From Ilyonectria destructans (lineage: Eukaryota; Ascomycota; Sordariomycetes; Hypocreales; Nectriaceae), in contig JAHEWK010000009.1 of assembly GCA_020740775.1 (NCBI GenBank), positions 1,488,001-1,552,000 of the forward strand: a DNA stretch of 64,000 nucleotides, in the 5' to 3' direction. Shown one piece after another: positions 1 through 12,200 of this stretch; positions within the stretch are counted from its first letter, which is position 1, and every line of letters begins with the position of its first letter. Below the pieces are notes generated by a model. That model was not told where the DNA came from. It worked only from the letters and a program-made list of their open reading frames with translations, and made no database searches. The translations under genes were made by a program, and so were the position numbers.

Positions 1-344
1 ACGCGGCTGGTGTTCTTCTTGGTGGAGAAGGCTTCCGCCCGACTGCCGTGGAGGGCTTTCGCATCAAGTACTCACCCACCTCCCCTGCAGAGGTAACCAA
101 TGGCCCCTTTGACGTTGAGAAGGAGACGCATGTGTGTGGGTGGTGGATTCTAAAGACGAAAGATGCAGAGGAAGCTCTGGGCTGGGCGAAGAAGATTCCT
201 TTCAAAGATGGCGAGGTTGTGATGCGGAGGATTGCAGAGATGGAGGACTTTGGTGATAATGTAACTGAAGAGGTAAAGGACAGAGAGAACAAGTTGATGA
301 AGGAGGCAGAAAGAAGGGCTCGGGGGGGTCGAAGCTCAAACTGA
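1..344 (+). CDS. YCII-related (DGPF-type) domain protein, C-terminal part; 5' end outside window
   Basis: The frame is open from base 3 to the stop at 342-344 and has no start codon of its own, so the gene begins upstream of the window. The translation has the typical order of the YCII family: a GVLLGGEGF turn, a positively charged linker, the TNGPFDVEKE loop (family form: DGPFxExKE), VCGWWILKTKDAEEALGWAKK (a strand followed by a helix), and a final strand with RRIAEMEDFG. A charged helical tail of about 30 residues (EEVKDRENKLMKEAERRARGG) follows. YCII domains are small ferredoxin-like folds; in fungi most stand alone and have no proven reaction, although some are annotated as dehydrogenase-like. 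Codon use is ordinary, with no RIP signs. Family assignment is firm; function is unknown. Confidence 0.85.
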   Translation, partial: AAGVLLGGEGFRPTAVEGFRIKYSPTSPAEVTNGPFDVEKETHVCGWWILKTKDAEEALGWAKKIPFKDGEVVMRRIAEMEDFGDNVTEEVKDRENKLMKEAERRARGGRSSN

Positions 345-721
345 AGGAATTAAGTGACCGTTAGGTTGATTGTATGTGTATGGAGTAGGACAAGGGCTGA
401 GGTGTGTTAGCTAAACAGAGCAGTGAGAAACAAACGCTTTATTTCAAGAATTTACTATGAGGTGGAATACATGCTCCCAATATAACATCCCCGCCCTGCT
501 TGCACGGATTTGATTCCGCCAGGAAAGGTAGTTACACCATCAATGATTTATGGAGGAGTCACTTTTAGGGCGGCATCGGCTCGAGCAAGGTCTAGGGCAC
601 ATGCCACCCGTCAGCCGTTAGCAGTTATATGGATGGTTGATGAGGAAGAAATTCAGACAGGAGAAGATTACAGCCCGCGCCATGTTGCCAGCCTTTAATA
701 AAGCCACATATTCTTAGACAC
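345..721. other. Intergenic stretch with one doubtful short ORF
   Basis: There is no recognisable gene here. The first 150 bases probably hold the 3' UTR of the YCII gene. A 51-residue frame from ATG 543 to 698 (plus) encodes an Arg/Ala-rich then acidic peptide (VDEEEIQTGEDY) that I cannot match to any family; its upstream extension to 510 has no ATG. It may be a relic of a larger gene or chance. Confidence 0.4.
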
Positions 722-798
722 AGTGCCTGCTGAATTTAAGCATATCAATAAGGGGAGGAAAGGAAACCAACAGGGATTGCGGGAGTAACGGCTGGGGC
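722..798 (+). pseudogene. Dispersed 5' fragment of 28S (LSU) rDNA
   Basis: The stretch gcctgctgaatttaagcat / atcaataaggggaggaaagg / aaaccaacagggattgc closely follows the universally conserved start of fungal 28S rRNA (the LR0R primer region: CCGCTGAACTTAAGC, ATCAATAAGCGGAGGAAAAG, AAACCAACAGGGATTGCC). It has several substitutions, including C to T and C to G changes. Similarity fades after gtaacggc at about 798. There is no ITS2 upstream and no further 28S downstream, so this is an isolated relic, not a working rRNA gene. Confidence 0.8.
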
Positions 799-1099
799 GC
801 AACTAATACGAGATGCAATGCATTTCACTCCCACGCCTTCATCATGTCTTGCTTCAAAATACATTTAAAAAATCAGACACAACTAATTAGGAATTCGGGG
901 CCTTTATCAAAGCAGCCAACATTGAACTTGATATTATTGTTGCGGAAAAGATGGCACATGAAGACCCGATCGTCACACCTTACCAAGGGCCAAATAGCGT
1001 GTGACTAGAGAGCTGAGAGCGAAGGCCGCCGTTCCTCAATTGCTGAAGCCATCTCACCCGAACACCATCACCACGCACGTATCAACTACATGATTCAAA
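799..1099. other. Intergenic region, probable promoter of the 1100-4876 gene
   Basis: I see no ORF or RNA here. The last bases before the ATG at 1100 (ctacatgattcaaaATGACG) have A at -3, a favourable fungal start context. No TATA or other named element is clear. Confidence 0.35.
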
Positions 1100-4000
1100 A
1101 TGACGCGCCCAGACGGCAGCAAAATGGCAGAGGCATGGCGCCAGACAGACAGCGCTCAGACACGCAGTGCGGCCATCGCGACTTTCGGCAAGGCGCTCCG
1201 GCGCGGGGATCGGTTCGGGCCGATGTGGGACGCCGTGGGCGGGGCCGCCGGACTCGCCAGCTTGATGGCCGAGTTTAGTGTGCGAGACGTGCGTGCCGTG
1301 TGCTGGTAGTTGGGATGCACAGCGTCGGCCGAGAAGGCAAGACCCGAGAGGCGTGCGGCGCTTGGTGAGCTAGTGAGGCTGCTTTACGACGAGTCGAGCG
1401 ACCAACGGCCGCTGAGGCCATTCTACCAGAATATCATCCCAGCGTGCAGCCTGGAGGTGGTGCAGGAATGGGAGGATAAACGAAACGTCGACTGGACTAC
1501 TTCGCAGAACAAGCGACTGTTCTATGGTCATCGTCATCTATACGAGAGCAAATTTCTCGGCGATATATTTTCGCCTGACGCCGGCGACTCGACGTTTGAG
1601 ACGGAGAAGACCCTGTTTTGCGGCAACTTGCTATTCTGTGAAGAGATTTTACAAACGCTTATCACTAAAGAAGGCCATCCTCGGATCCCCGATGACTTCA
1701 TGAGTGCGTTCGCCATGCCGCTGCTCAAGCGCATGCTTAAGAGCAGGTTCAATGAGGAGACGCGGAACAAGTTTCTGGACCTTGTGGTGCAGTGTCTGCA
1801 GAAGCATGTAGACCTTCTGGCGGCTCAGCTAAATCTCTGGAAAGGTGGATTGATTCAGTATGTCATTCAGCGGTGGAATGATGCGCCAACGAGCAGTACG
1901 GAGCAGCTGAGGGCATACTTGGTACAGCTAGTAGGCTTCCTCCCAACTAAAAAACGACCGCTCAGTTTGAACTCTATCCACCAAGCCATTCTCTCGCCCC
2001 GGAAACTAACGCCCAAGACGAGGTACCAGCTCCTTCATCTGTTATTGCGACATATGAGAGGGTATGTCATGGACATCGAGGACGATTCAGAAGAAGGTCT
2101 CGCCCGTCTGAGGGACCCACCGGTCGAGAATGACTTGTGGCCGGAGACTCTGTTCTTCTCTCTCGACAGCGAGAAAGCACTGCGATTGTTTGACAGGTTG
2201 GCCAACACATATCCAAGTAGCGACTTTCTGTCCCCCGCGTCCGGTTCAGCTGGAAGGACGGTGTTGAGGCAGCTTCGGAGCCTGAACGAAATTGGCTACG
2301 GAGATGCTGAAGTCGTCAGATCTCTGCTGATGAGGGACTCAAAAGCCAAGACTGAAGACCCGGTCTCGTTAGAACGGGTTCGCACGCTGATCCATGTGCG
2401 AATGACGAAGGCCCAACAGTCTCGCGAGTCGCAAGACCGTGCCTTTTGGGCCAAGTCAGCGTTGAACCTCTGCGTTGCTACTGGGGACCTAGAGACATTT
2501 AGGGACACTGTTCTGTGGGCACGACGCTTCAACAAGGACCCGCTGACAACAAAGGGGCTATACAGACCAGAAATATTTGAAACAAATGAACTGGAGCATC
2601 TTCTTGGTGCCGTACCGCCGCGTGATACATCAGCAGCCGCAATAGTTACACCTACTTTGGTGAAGAAAAACATCCGGCTTGCAAACGGGATCCTCATCAA
2701 CCTCATCGAGACCGCAACTATGGCAGTTGAAGAGCCGGGGTTCAATCGCCACAATTGGCTCAGCCTGTTCCGCCTCACAAAGGCCATGGCCGACTGGCGC
2801 TTGAAGAATGCGGACTCGTTCAACAACATCATGCAGTCTTCTTCCTCTGCTGACCCTGGCCTCGAGATTATCGACAACTTATGGAAGCCGACGATAGACA
2901 CCCTCATCGAAGTGGAGGCGCTCCTACGGAGACCAGCATCCGAGGCTCTCCTCGGGGGTTCGCGCCATATTGAGGCCTCGGGTGTCTATGTCTTGAAGGG
3001 GCTGCCATTCGCAACTGCTCCGGTGCTGGCGGATCTGGCAACGTTCGTTCTCAAGCGGATGAAGGCGTGTCTCGGCCCCGAGATATTAAAAGTGCGGATG
3101 GGGGACGTCGTGGAAGTCGTCGTGCGCGTTGCTCGTAGCGATCAGCCCTCGCTGGCCTGCCCCTTCATCCGCGACCTGATTATGAATGGGGACGACAACA
3201 GTTCGTGGCATCGGCAGCTTGTCAATGTGGGGTTTATCTCCTCGCTTCCTGCAAAGGCCGCACGAGAGCTTCTATATACCATGGCCAATGCTATGAGGGA
3301 CAAGATGCAGGAGCAGAATCTGCGACCGAAAGACAATAACGTGAAGTAAAACGCAGCTGACAGGCCTCGGACATCGGCAATCAAGGTTACCACTGTGAAG
3401 ATGATGGCCCAGCTTCTACAAGGCACCATTTTTATCGACGCCTCCTCATCCTGTGACATTCTCATTGGGCTGCTCGCCGAGGCCCGACATATTGACGCCC
3501 AGATCACCATCGTCAGCAGCCTGATCAGCACCATGGAGGAACCAACCTGCCCGCCACAGCTGCGAGCACGTATCCTCGACGCTTTCGAGACATACATTGT
3601 GCCAGTTGCCACACAGCTCAACGAGCGCCGCCCCCTCACCGAGGCCGACTGGGAAAGGGCCACCACGCACAAGATGGAGCCAAGCCCTGACGTGAGTGAA
3701 TCGAGTGCGATCTTATCCTTGCTAGTCGGACGAGCACACAGCGCCAAACTAAAGGGAGATGACAAGATGAGATTTGCGCAGCTTATCATGAGCGTGCTGG
3801 AACAATCTGCTGTCAACAATGGCCGCTGGATGACCCTCTTCCTTATAAAGAACAATCTCACACTCGACCCCAACGAACGTCTCCCATCAGCACCCACAAG
3901 TCTCAGCATATTCGTTTCGATCTTTCGGGACTGGACGGAATACATGCCAGCTTCGCTCCTTGAAATGCTGCGTACCATCGTACTCGCCAACCTTGATCCA

Positions 4001-4876
4001 TCGCCGGGGATAGCACGCATCACAAAGGCAGTCCGGGTGAATCCCAACCTTGTCAACTCCAATGCGGGCAATCACTGGTTCGCCCAGTTCGATAACGCCG
4101 GTACCACGGCCTTTGGACTTGGGGTTGATCACGCTGCGCTTGCGTTGCAGCGCCCGGCTAAAGATATACAGTCAAAACTGGACAGGGGCAAGGGCATTAC
4201 CAGTCCGATGCTACAAGATTTCGTGCTCGCGGTTGCGGAAAGACTCACCGTTACGGGAGATACAGGCCTACTTAGCAACTTAGTCTCGAGGCTATGCCAG
4301 GCACGGTTCTTGGGGCGCGACGAGGGGAATGGTTGGCGGTTGAACTGTGTTCCTGTGGTAAAAGAAATAGTCATGAGGGTCGAGGCAATACGCTCGGACA
4401 AGGAGGTTCATTGGGGAACAACTACGAGAAGTGTTCCGCTCGTCCTACCCAACACATTCCAACTATGTATCATGGTACTCCCCATCCCTTACTCCAAGTC
4501 GAGTGAACCTGCGTTTCCGGAAGATATTAATGCCTTCATCTCGGAGCTGTCGAAGCTTATTGACGAGCTTGCCAAACGCAGGCTGCCATATCATGAAGAC
4601 TTTTCACGCCTGAAGGAAGAAGTCCTCAAAGCGCCTAGGGTGTCAGATTTTGCCCTGTTCGCATTGAAGTTGGACGAGATAACGTCGGTGGAAGAGTCAG
4701 CCTTGGCGGATTATCTGCGATTGGAGCTTGCGAGGGATCTACAAGTTAAGGTTGGCGACTTAATGGAAGATAGAGTTGTAAAGAATGTTGTAAATATGGT
4801 GCTGAAATGGAAAAGCTGTAAGATTGAAGGAGTAAGAGTTATAGGTTGTTTTATTATAAAGAGACTTAATATATAG
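1100..4876 (+). pseudogene. Large helical conserved-fungal-type protein broken by two in-frame stops and a RIP-eroded 3' end
   Basis: One reading frame runs for 1,258 codons from ATG 1100 to TAA 4874-4876, interrupted only by TAG at 1307-1309 (codon 70) and TAA at 3347-3349 (codon 750). Between and beyond these stops the translation stays in frame and protein-like: MTRPDGSKMAEAW..., then LGCTASAEKARPERRAALGELVRLLY, then after the second stop NAADRPRTSAIKVTTVKMM and a long run to the end. It is rich in amphipathic helices with Leu-rich spacing, suggesting an alpha-solenoid, but I recognise no named domain and no signal or membrane segment. Each stop is explained by one C:G to T:A change (CAG to TAG or TGG to TAG; CAA to TAA), the RIP type. 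From about 4745 base composition falls sharply and the last 40 residues (KNVVNMVLKWK...) look altered. An intron over codon 70 was considered, but no good splice or branch signals are present. The product, if any, would be truncated. Confidence 0.75.
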
Positions 4877-5168
4877 AGGTAGATATATATTATAAGAAGG
4901 AATTAGCTAGTTAAAGTTAATTATAATTTATAGTTTATAATTAAAATTATTATTCTAATTACTATTTTAAATTCTATATTATATACTTATATAACTAATA
5001 AAAAACTTAATTTATTAATTATAATTTTAATTATAGTTTTTTACCTCTTTTAAATCTTTTTTATAATATTTCTTTATAAATTATTTTAAATTCTTATAGT
5101 TATTAATTCTTTAGCTATTATAATAGGTAATTAGAGATATTTAAGCTAGCTAGTTACTAGTAGGAATA
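4877..5168. other. RIP-saturated AT-rich transition
   Basis: This stretch is almost pure A/T with essentially no CpA, TpG or CpG. No coding frame is recognisable. It lies between the broken gene and the first Gypsy-A LTR and may be mutated host DNA or an unidentified repeat end. Confidence 0.6.
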
Positions 5169-6238
5169 TATAATACTGGTATAGATTATTATAATTTATA
5201 AGGGATTTAATAATAATAGTTAGATAGAAAAAAGATATATTTAAGAATAATAATAGAATTAAAGTTTATTTCTCTTTCTTAATTTAAGAGGTTATACTAT
5301 TTAATTGTAAAGATTTTACTACTTATTTAAATATAAAGATTTTACTATTTAGTTAGTTAGCTTATTAGCTAACTAACTATTTCTTTCTAACTATTAAATT
5401 AGCTTTCTACTGCCTTATAATAAGATTCTTCTATTAATCTATAATATTCTTATTAAGTAGTTAATAGTTTTACTATAGTAAGTTAAATTTATCTAGAGTA
5501 AATTAACTATATAGGCTTTTTAACTTTAAATTATCTAAAAAAAAGTAGATTATAGAGTTAGAAAAACTAATTCTAAGTAGGATAGTATTTTTAATATAAT
5601 AAGTAGGAATTACTATAAATTATAATATATTTATAAATTATACTATATAATTTTAATTTTTATAATATCTAATTTCTTATTAACTTAATTAGCTTATATT
5701 TAGAGTATAATCTTAGTAGAAGTAATTATAAATATAGAATATAGTATCTATATAAATATTATTATATCTATCTATTTTTAAAAGGAAAATTCTTTATTAT
5801 TACCCTCTTATAGATCTATATTATCTATATTTTTTTATCTATTAATTTTATTTTTAACTCTATTAATTTTCTTAGCTATTATACCTTTTATAATTTTCTT
5901 TTTAAAATACTATTTATTTAAATTAGATATTAAAATAAATTTCTTATATTACCTCTTAGATATTAATTATAACTATCTTAAAGTATTTATTTCTTTATAA
6001 AATAAATATTAAGATTATTAATATATAGTATATACTCTATTTTTATTCTATTTTATAGTTAAATTATTATAATTAAATTAAGACTCTTATAAATTAAATC
6101 TATTTTAATTTAAAGGTAATTCTCTATCTATATAATAATACTGCCTTTAGTTACTATTACTACTATATTATTTTTAAGATTACTTATAAATTATAAGTTC
6201 TTTTTTTTTTTTACTATTTTAATTATTAATTAGAATAA
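5169..6238 (-). repeat. Gypsy-A LTR (5169-5421) plus detached copy of the element's 3' untranslated region
   Basis: The block is repeated almost base for base at 6239-7308 (offset 1,070 bp), differing mainly by C/T and G/A transitions. The first 253 bp are the family A LTR, with TATAATAC...TTATAATA ends (probably TGTAATAC...TTACA before mutation) and a palindrome about 190 bp in. The remaining 817 bp match the region between pol and the 3' LTR of A1. It is a leftover of a second element whose gag-pol has been lost, tandem with A1. Confidence 0.7.
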
Positions 6239-9200
6239 TATAATACTAATATAGATTATTATAATTTATAAGGGATTTAATAATAATAGCCAGATAGTAA
6301 AAAGGTATATTTAAGATAATAATAGAATTAAAGCTTATCTCTTTTTCTTAATCTAAGGGGTTATACTATTTAATTATAAAGATTTTACTACTTCTTTAAT
6401 TATAAGAGTTTTACTATTTAGTCAGTTAGCTTATTAGCTAACTGACTATCTCTTTCTAACTGTTAGATTAACTTTTTACTATCTTATTATAAAATCCCCC
6501 TATTAATCTATAGTATCCTTATTAAATAGTTAATAATTTTATTATAGTAAGTTAGATTTATCTAGAGTAGATAAGCTATATAGGCTTTTTAGCTTTAAAT
6601 TATCTAAAAAAGGTAGATTATAGAATTAGAATATCTAATTCTAAATAGAGTATTATTCTTAATATAATCAGCAGGAAATTACTGTAAATTATAATATATT
6701 TATAAATTATAATATATAATTCTAATTTTTATAATATCTGATTTTTTATTAGCTTAATTAGCTTATATTTAAAGTATAATTTCAGCAGGAGTAATTATAA
6801 ATATAGAATATAGTATCTATATAAATACTATTATATCTATCTATTTCTAACTTTTTTCTTTTTTTATTATTACCCTCTTATAGACCTATATTATTTATAT
6901 TTTTTTATCTATTAATCTTATCTTTAACTCTATTAATTTTCTTAATTATTATACTTTCTATAATTTCCTTTTAAAATACTATTTATTTAGGTTAGATATT
7001 AGAATAGACTTTTTATATTATCTTTTAGGTATTAATTATAACTACCCTAGAGTATTTATCTCTTTATAAGAAGAATACTAAGGTTTTTAGTATATAGTAT
7101 ATATTCTATCTTTATTCTATCTTATAGCTAAATTATTATAATTAGATTAAGGCTCTTATAAATTAAATCTATTTTAATTTAGAGGTAGTTCTCTATCTAT
7201 ATAATAATACTGCCTTTAGTTACTATTACTACTATATTATTTCTAAAGCTACTTATAAACTGTAAGTTCTTTCTCTTTTTAACTATTTTAATTACTAATT
7301 AGAATAATACTGCTATAATAATAAAGAGAGATACTTTTAACTTTAATACTCTCTATCTATTTACCTATTAGCTTTTAAATTAAACTAATAGCTTTAATAT
7401 TTATTTTCTCTTTTTAATTTATTTATAAGATAAAATTATCCAGACTGTAATTCTTCTACTTAAGGCTTTTTATTCTATTAAGAAGATTTATTCTTATTAT
7501 TTTAAATTAAAAGAAACTATATAGACTACTTCAGTATATATTATTTATTCTTTAGATATTAATTAGAAGTTTATTAATATTTTTATTTAGGCAGTTTAAT
7601 TTTAATATAAAATTCTAATTACTTTTTATTATATTACTTTAGATATAGATAAACCTTTAGATTCTATTAATTAATTTATAAATATAGTCTTTTTTTTCTT
7701 TTAATTAAGAATATATTATTAATATCTTATTTTAAAAGGAAGCCCCTAATAAGATCTTATATTAAATTAATTAAATATAACTCCAATTAGTTATATTAGA
7801 TATAGAATTTTCTACTTAAATTGCAGTAAAAACTGCTTTTTACTGCTTAATTAAATATATTATTTTTAAAGCTATATAGAAGATTTAATTTATAATTAAG
7901 TTCTTCTATATATTAAGAAGTATCTTTTAGTTAAGATTTACCTTTAGATTTCTATAGTTAAATTTTAATCTATTTCTATTAGAAGATTTATAGAAGATAA
8001 TAATAATTTATTTAGTAAGAAGTCTATAGTCTTTCTACTTCTAAAGGAGGAGGATTCTAATAGTAATTATATATTTATTAATTTCTTTAGTTTATTTTAA
8101 TCTAATAGTTTAAACTTTTTTAATTAAATTTAATTTTAAATTTTTATTATAAATTAGATTATTCTTTAAATAGAAGTTAATAGTTTTATTTTTAATATAT
8201 TTTAATACTAACTGGACTTTAAGTTTAAATTTTAATTAAATTTTATTTAAGCTTTTTATAATCTTTCTTTTTTAATTAGTAATTTCTTATTTTATAATTC
8301 TTTTTTTAAATAGCTATATTTTTACTTAAGTTTTATAGCTACTTTAATATACTTCTTAATTAATTTTTATATATCTTCTATATTATTCTCTATAATCTAT
8401 TAGTTATATTCTAAGAGTTAATCTTTCTATTTAATTAAAAAGTAAGTTATATTTTATCTTTATTATTTATTTTTTATTTTTTTTATTTTTTATTAAAAAT
8501 TAATTTCTTTAAGATTTAAAATTAATAGTAATTTAAATTAATTTTAATTCTTAAGATATTAAGGCTCTAAAAGATTAATATAGAATATATTATAAATATA
8601 ACTATATTTATCTGGAAGTACTAATTAATAGGCTTATAGTTTAATTTTCTTAAGAATTTAAAATAAACTAATTTATTTTAATATTAATTTATATTTTTCT
8701 TTTTTAATATTAAGGTTTTTTATTATAAAACTAATTAGACTGCTAATTAGAAGGAAAATATCCTTATATTAGTTATTATAATTATCTATCTATCTCTTTA
8801 TAGCTTTTTTCTAATAGTCTTTAGGTTATTTATATAACTTCTTAAGGTAATATATTCTTATATTAATCTTTAGTACTCCTCTTTTAAATATATTATTCTT
8901 AATATATAAATTTAAATTAAAAAGATAATCTATTAGAATTTTAAAAGAAGTAAATTCTATTATATTATTCTTAATATTATTATATATATATTATACTAAT
9001 TATAATAATACTATCTAATTACTTTATTATTTATTAATAAAGTATCTTAAGTAATATTTTAATATTTAATTTATTCTTTCTATTTATCTATCAGTTTATA
9101 GATAAAATACTATTAATAGATATTTTTTAATATTACTTTAGTAGTATAATTTAAATTAAAAGTTACTTATAAAAATTAAATCTCTATTATTTATAATTCC

Positions 9201-12200
9201 TCTAGGAGATCTATATTTTAATTTAATCTTATTATAGAAAAATTCTACTAGCTTTACTATATTAATTATTATTTAAATAGAAAGAAATACTATATATTTT
9301 ATATATTAATTAATTATTATTAGAATTATATTAATCTTTTTATTTTTTTACTATATTAATAGAAGTTTAATAATAAAATCTATTAAGATCTTTTATTAGA
9401 ATTAATTAGATATTAAAAATAATATAAATTTACTATAGAATTTATACTATTTTACTATAGCCCCTTAATAGACTATATAGATCTATATTTAGTTTTTAAT
9501 ATTCTTATCTATTTCTATTTAATAGAAATATCTTTAGAGGAGAGTTTAGATTCTTTTAACCTTAAAATAGCCAGTAAATAGATTATTATAGTATAACTGC
9601 AGAAGAATATATTTTATAGATTCTTTATTTAAAATAAATAACTATTACTTATAGTAGAGTAATTTATCTCTAAAAGATTAGAATTTACTCTCTTTAGTAA
9701 TTATTATAAAATTACTCCTCTTTTAATATTATATCTTTAGATTCTTATTTTAAAGAAATTAAATTAACTCTATAATTAGATAGAATACTGTAATTTTATA
9801 GACTTCTTTCTAAAATATAGTCTTTTTAGCTATTAAAAGAGAGATAGATAGCTTATATTCTATTTTCTTTTAGGCCTAATAAATTTAATCTTTTAGAGTT
9901 AATTTATTTAGTATACTCTCTAGAGGATTAATAAATAAATTCTTTTTATTTATATTAATATCTTTCTAATTTTAGGTTTTTTATTTTATTTAATTAGAAT
10001 TCTCTTTATTTTTTAGAATATAAACTATCTTAATTTTAGCTAATTAATATTCTAATTAGTTAAGTAGTTTAATATTTAAAGACTTCTTATTTTTAAATTT
10101 AGGCTATTTTAATAGACTATCTACTGGATTTATCTTTCTAGATCTATACTTTATTATAAAGTTATAGAATATAAGGTAGATATACTATTTAGTCTGCTTG
10201 CTATTAAATCTAGAAATTTTTATAAATTTTTATAAATTAAAATAATTACTTAAAATCTTAATAGAAATTACTTCTTTAAGGGAGTATTATTAATATTTAA
10301 ATAACTCTATAATAGCTATTAATTTCTAATTTAGAGTATTATATTTTAATTTAAATTCTTTAAATTTCTATAACTAGAAGGTAAAGAAATAATATAATTC
10401 TTACTTATTAAGCTAGAAGGTAATTCTAGCTATTATAAACCTAAAGATATTAATCTCTAAGTAGATAAAAAGAGATAGATTATAATACCTTAGGAGTAAT
10501 ACCTCTTAAAAGGCTTAAATAAGCTAGTAAAATATTTCTCTTTTAGCTTTATTTAGTAAAATATATTCTAATTTCTTTCTATTTATACTTCTCTTTAATA
10601 AATTACTTAGAGATATAGTAATCTCTAAATATCTATAGATAAATCTATAATAGAAGTTATAAAATTCTAGAAATATCTAAATCTCTTAAAAGATTTTAGA
10701 TTTTTTTTATTTAGCTATTATTTAAACTCTTTTAGAATCTATTAATACCCCCTTATTAAAGAGAATAAATTTAAGATATTCTATCTATAGTTAGTAGAAA
10801 AAATATTTAGATTATTTAGTAAAAAGTTTAATATTATAGAGTTAATTAAATACTTACTAAAGGTATTTTATATAAGAATTTTAATCTCTTAAAAAAATAA
10901 AAATATTATTTAGATAGACTATATAAATAGTATTCAGTAGGCTCTATAGAGCCTAATAAATATAATTCTAAAATATAATAGAAGTATTAATAAATTTAAA
11001 TAGTATTATTAAATACTTAAAGTAGCTATATTAAATATAAAATACTATTTTCTGCTTATTATTCTTTTAGATATATATATAATAATAAATATTCTTAATA
11101 TTAATCTTTAAAAAGAATTTTATACTCTTAATATAGTCTATAATCTTTATTATTAGCAGTAAGAGGTACTAATTTTTCTTAATAATAGTATTTTATCTTT
11201 AGTAATCTATATAGAGCTTTAAATTTCTATCTAATTTTAATATAAATAGTATAGGTATACCTACTAAACTCTTAAAGAGGTAGATATAGCTATTAGTCAG
11301 ATTCTTCTTAATATATTCTTAAAGAGTCTATAGCTTCTTTAGAAATAGAAGGTATATTAGCCTAAAAGGAGGCTTCTTATTAGAGACTAACTTAATATTA
11401 TAATTAGTAATTTAATAGAAAGGTAGAATATTAAAGCTTTTAGCTAAGAAAATATCTTAATAATCTAAAAGCTTAAAAGATAAATTAAAATTTTCTTTCT
11501 TCTTTAGAAGATTATTACTAAAGATTTAAAATAGCTTATTTAAAACTGTGATTCTATAGACCTTTATTATATTTTTATATAGCTATTTAAATTTATATTT
11601 AGAGATAATCTTTAGGCTGGCTTAAAATATCTTAAATATCTATATTTAATTTACTGAATTTTAATAGATAGCTAGATCTCTTAGAGTTAATATTAATAGT
11701 ATTAAGAGGCTTTTAAAGAGAGTTAAATCCCTTTTAACTCTAATTATTATCTAAATAAAGATTTTAATCTAGCTCTATATATCTATTATCTTAAGAGGGA
11801 TAATCTATCTTTATTTTATCTAGATTTTATACCCTCTAATAGTCTTTAGATTTAAAATTTAAATTTTCTTCTTTTAGAGGTATAGATAGACTGCTAGCTT
11901 ATTACTAATAGAATCTATTTCTACTTTTAAATTTAAAATTCTATTAATTTTAATAGATTCTCTATATTTAATTATAATTTTAGCAGTTATTTAGGGTTTA
12001 ACTTTAAGAGTTAATTTACTAATATCTATTAAGCTATCTATTTTAACTGATTATTTTTTCCTTTTTATTTTATTTTTATTTTATTAATTTTTAGCTTTTT
12101 TTTTCCCTTCTTAGGATATTTTAATATAAAATACCTTTTACTATTATAAATATAGTACTTTTAAATATTACTATTACAGTCCTTTAGGTTCTTATTCTTC

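Noticed and set aside
1278..1321. A possible short intron (gtgtgc...cacag) that would remove the stop at 1307.
   Set aside because: The donor is non-standard, no branch-point sequence is visible, and the unspliced frame on both sides reads as continuous protein apart from the one stop.
2296..2907. Long minus-strand open frame inside the large gene (also 3142-4071).
   Set aside because: It lies opposite a longer, protein-like plus frame and its composition (Ser/Arg-rich, no motifs) is that of a shadow.
5169..7308. A 1,070-bp LTR repeated in tandem.
   Set aside because: Other copies (13359-13611, 16550-16802, 30425-30675, 40871-41122) show that only about 250 bp occur at 5' ends; the other ~820 bp belong to the 3' untranslated region.
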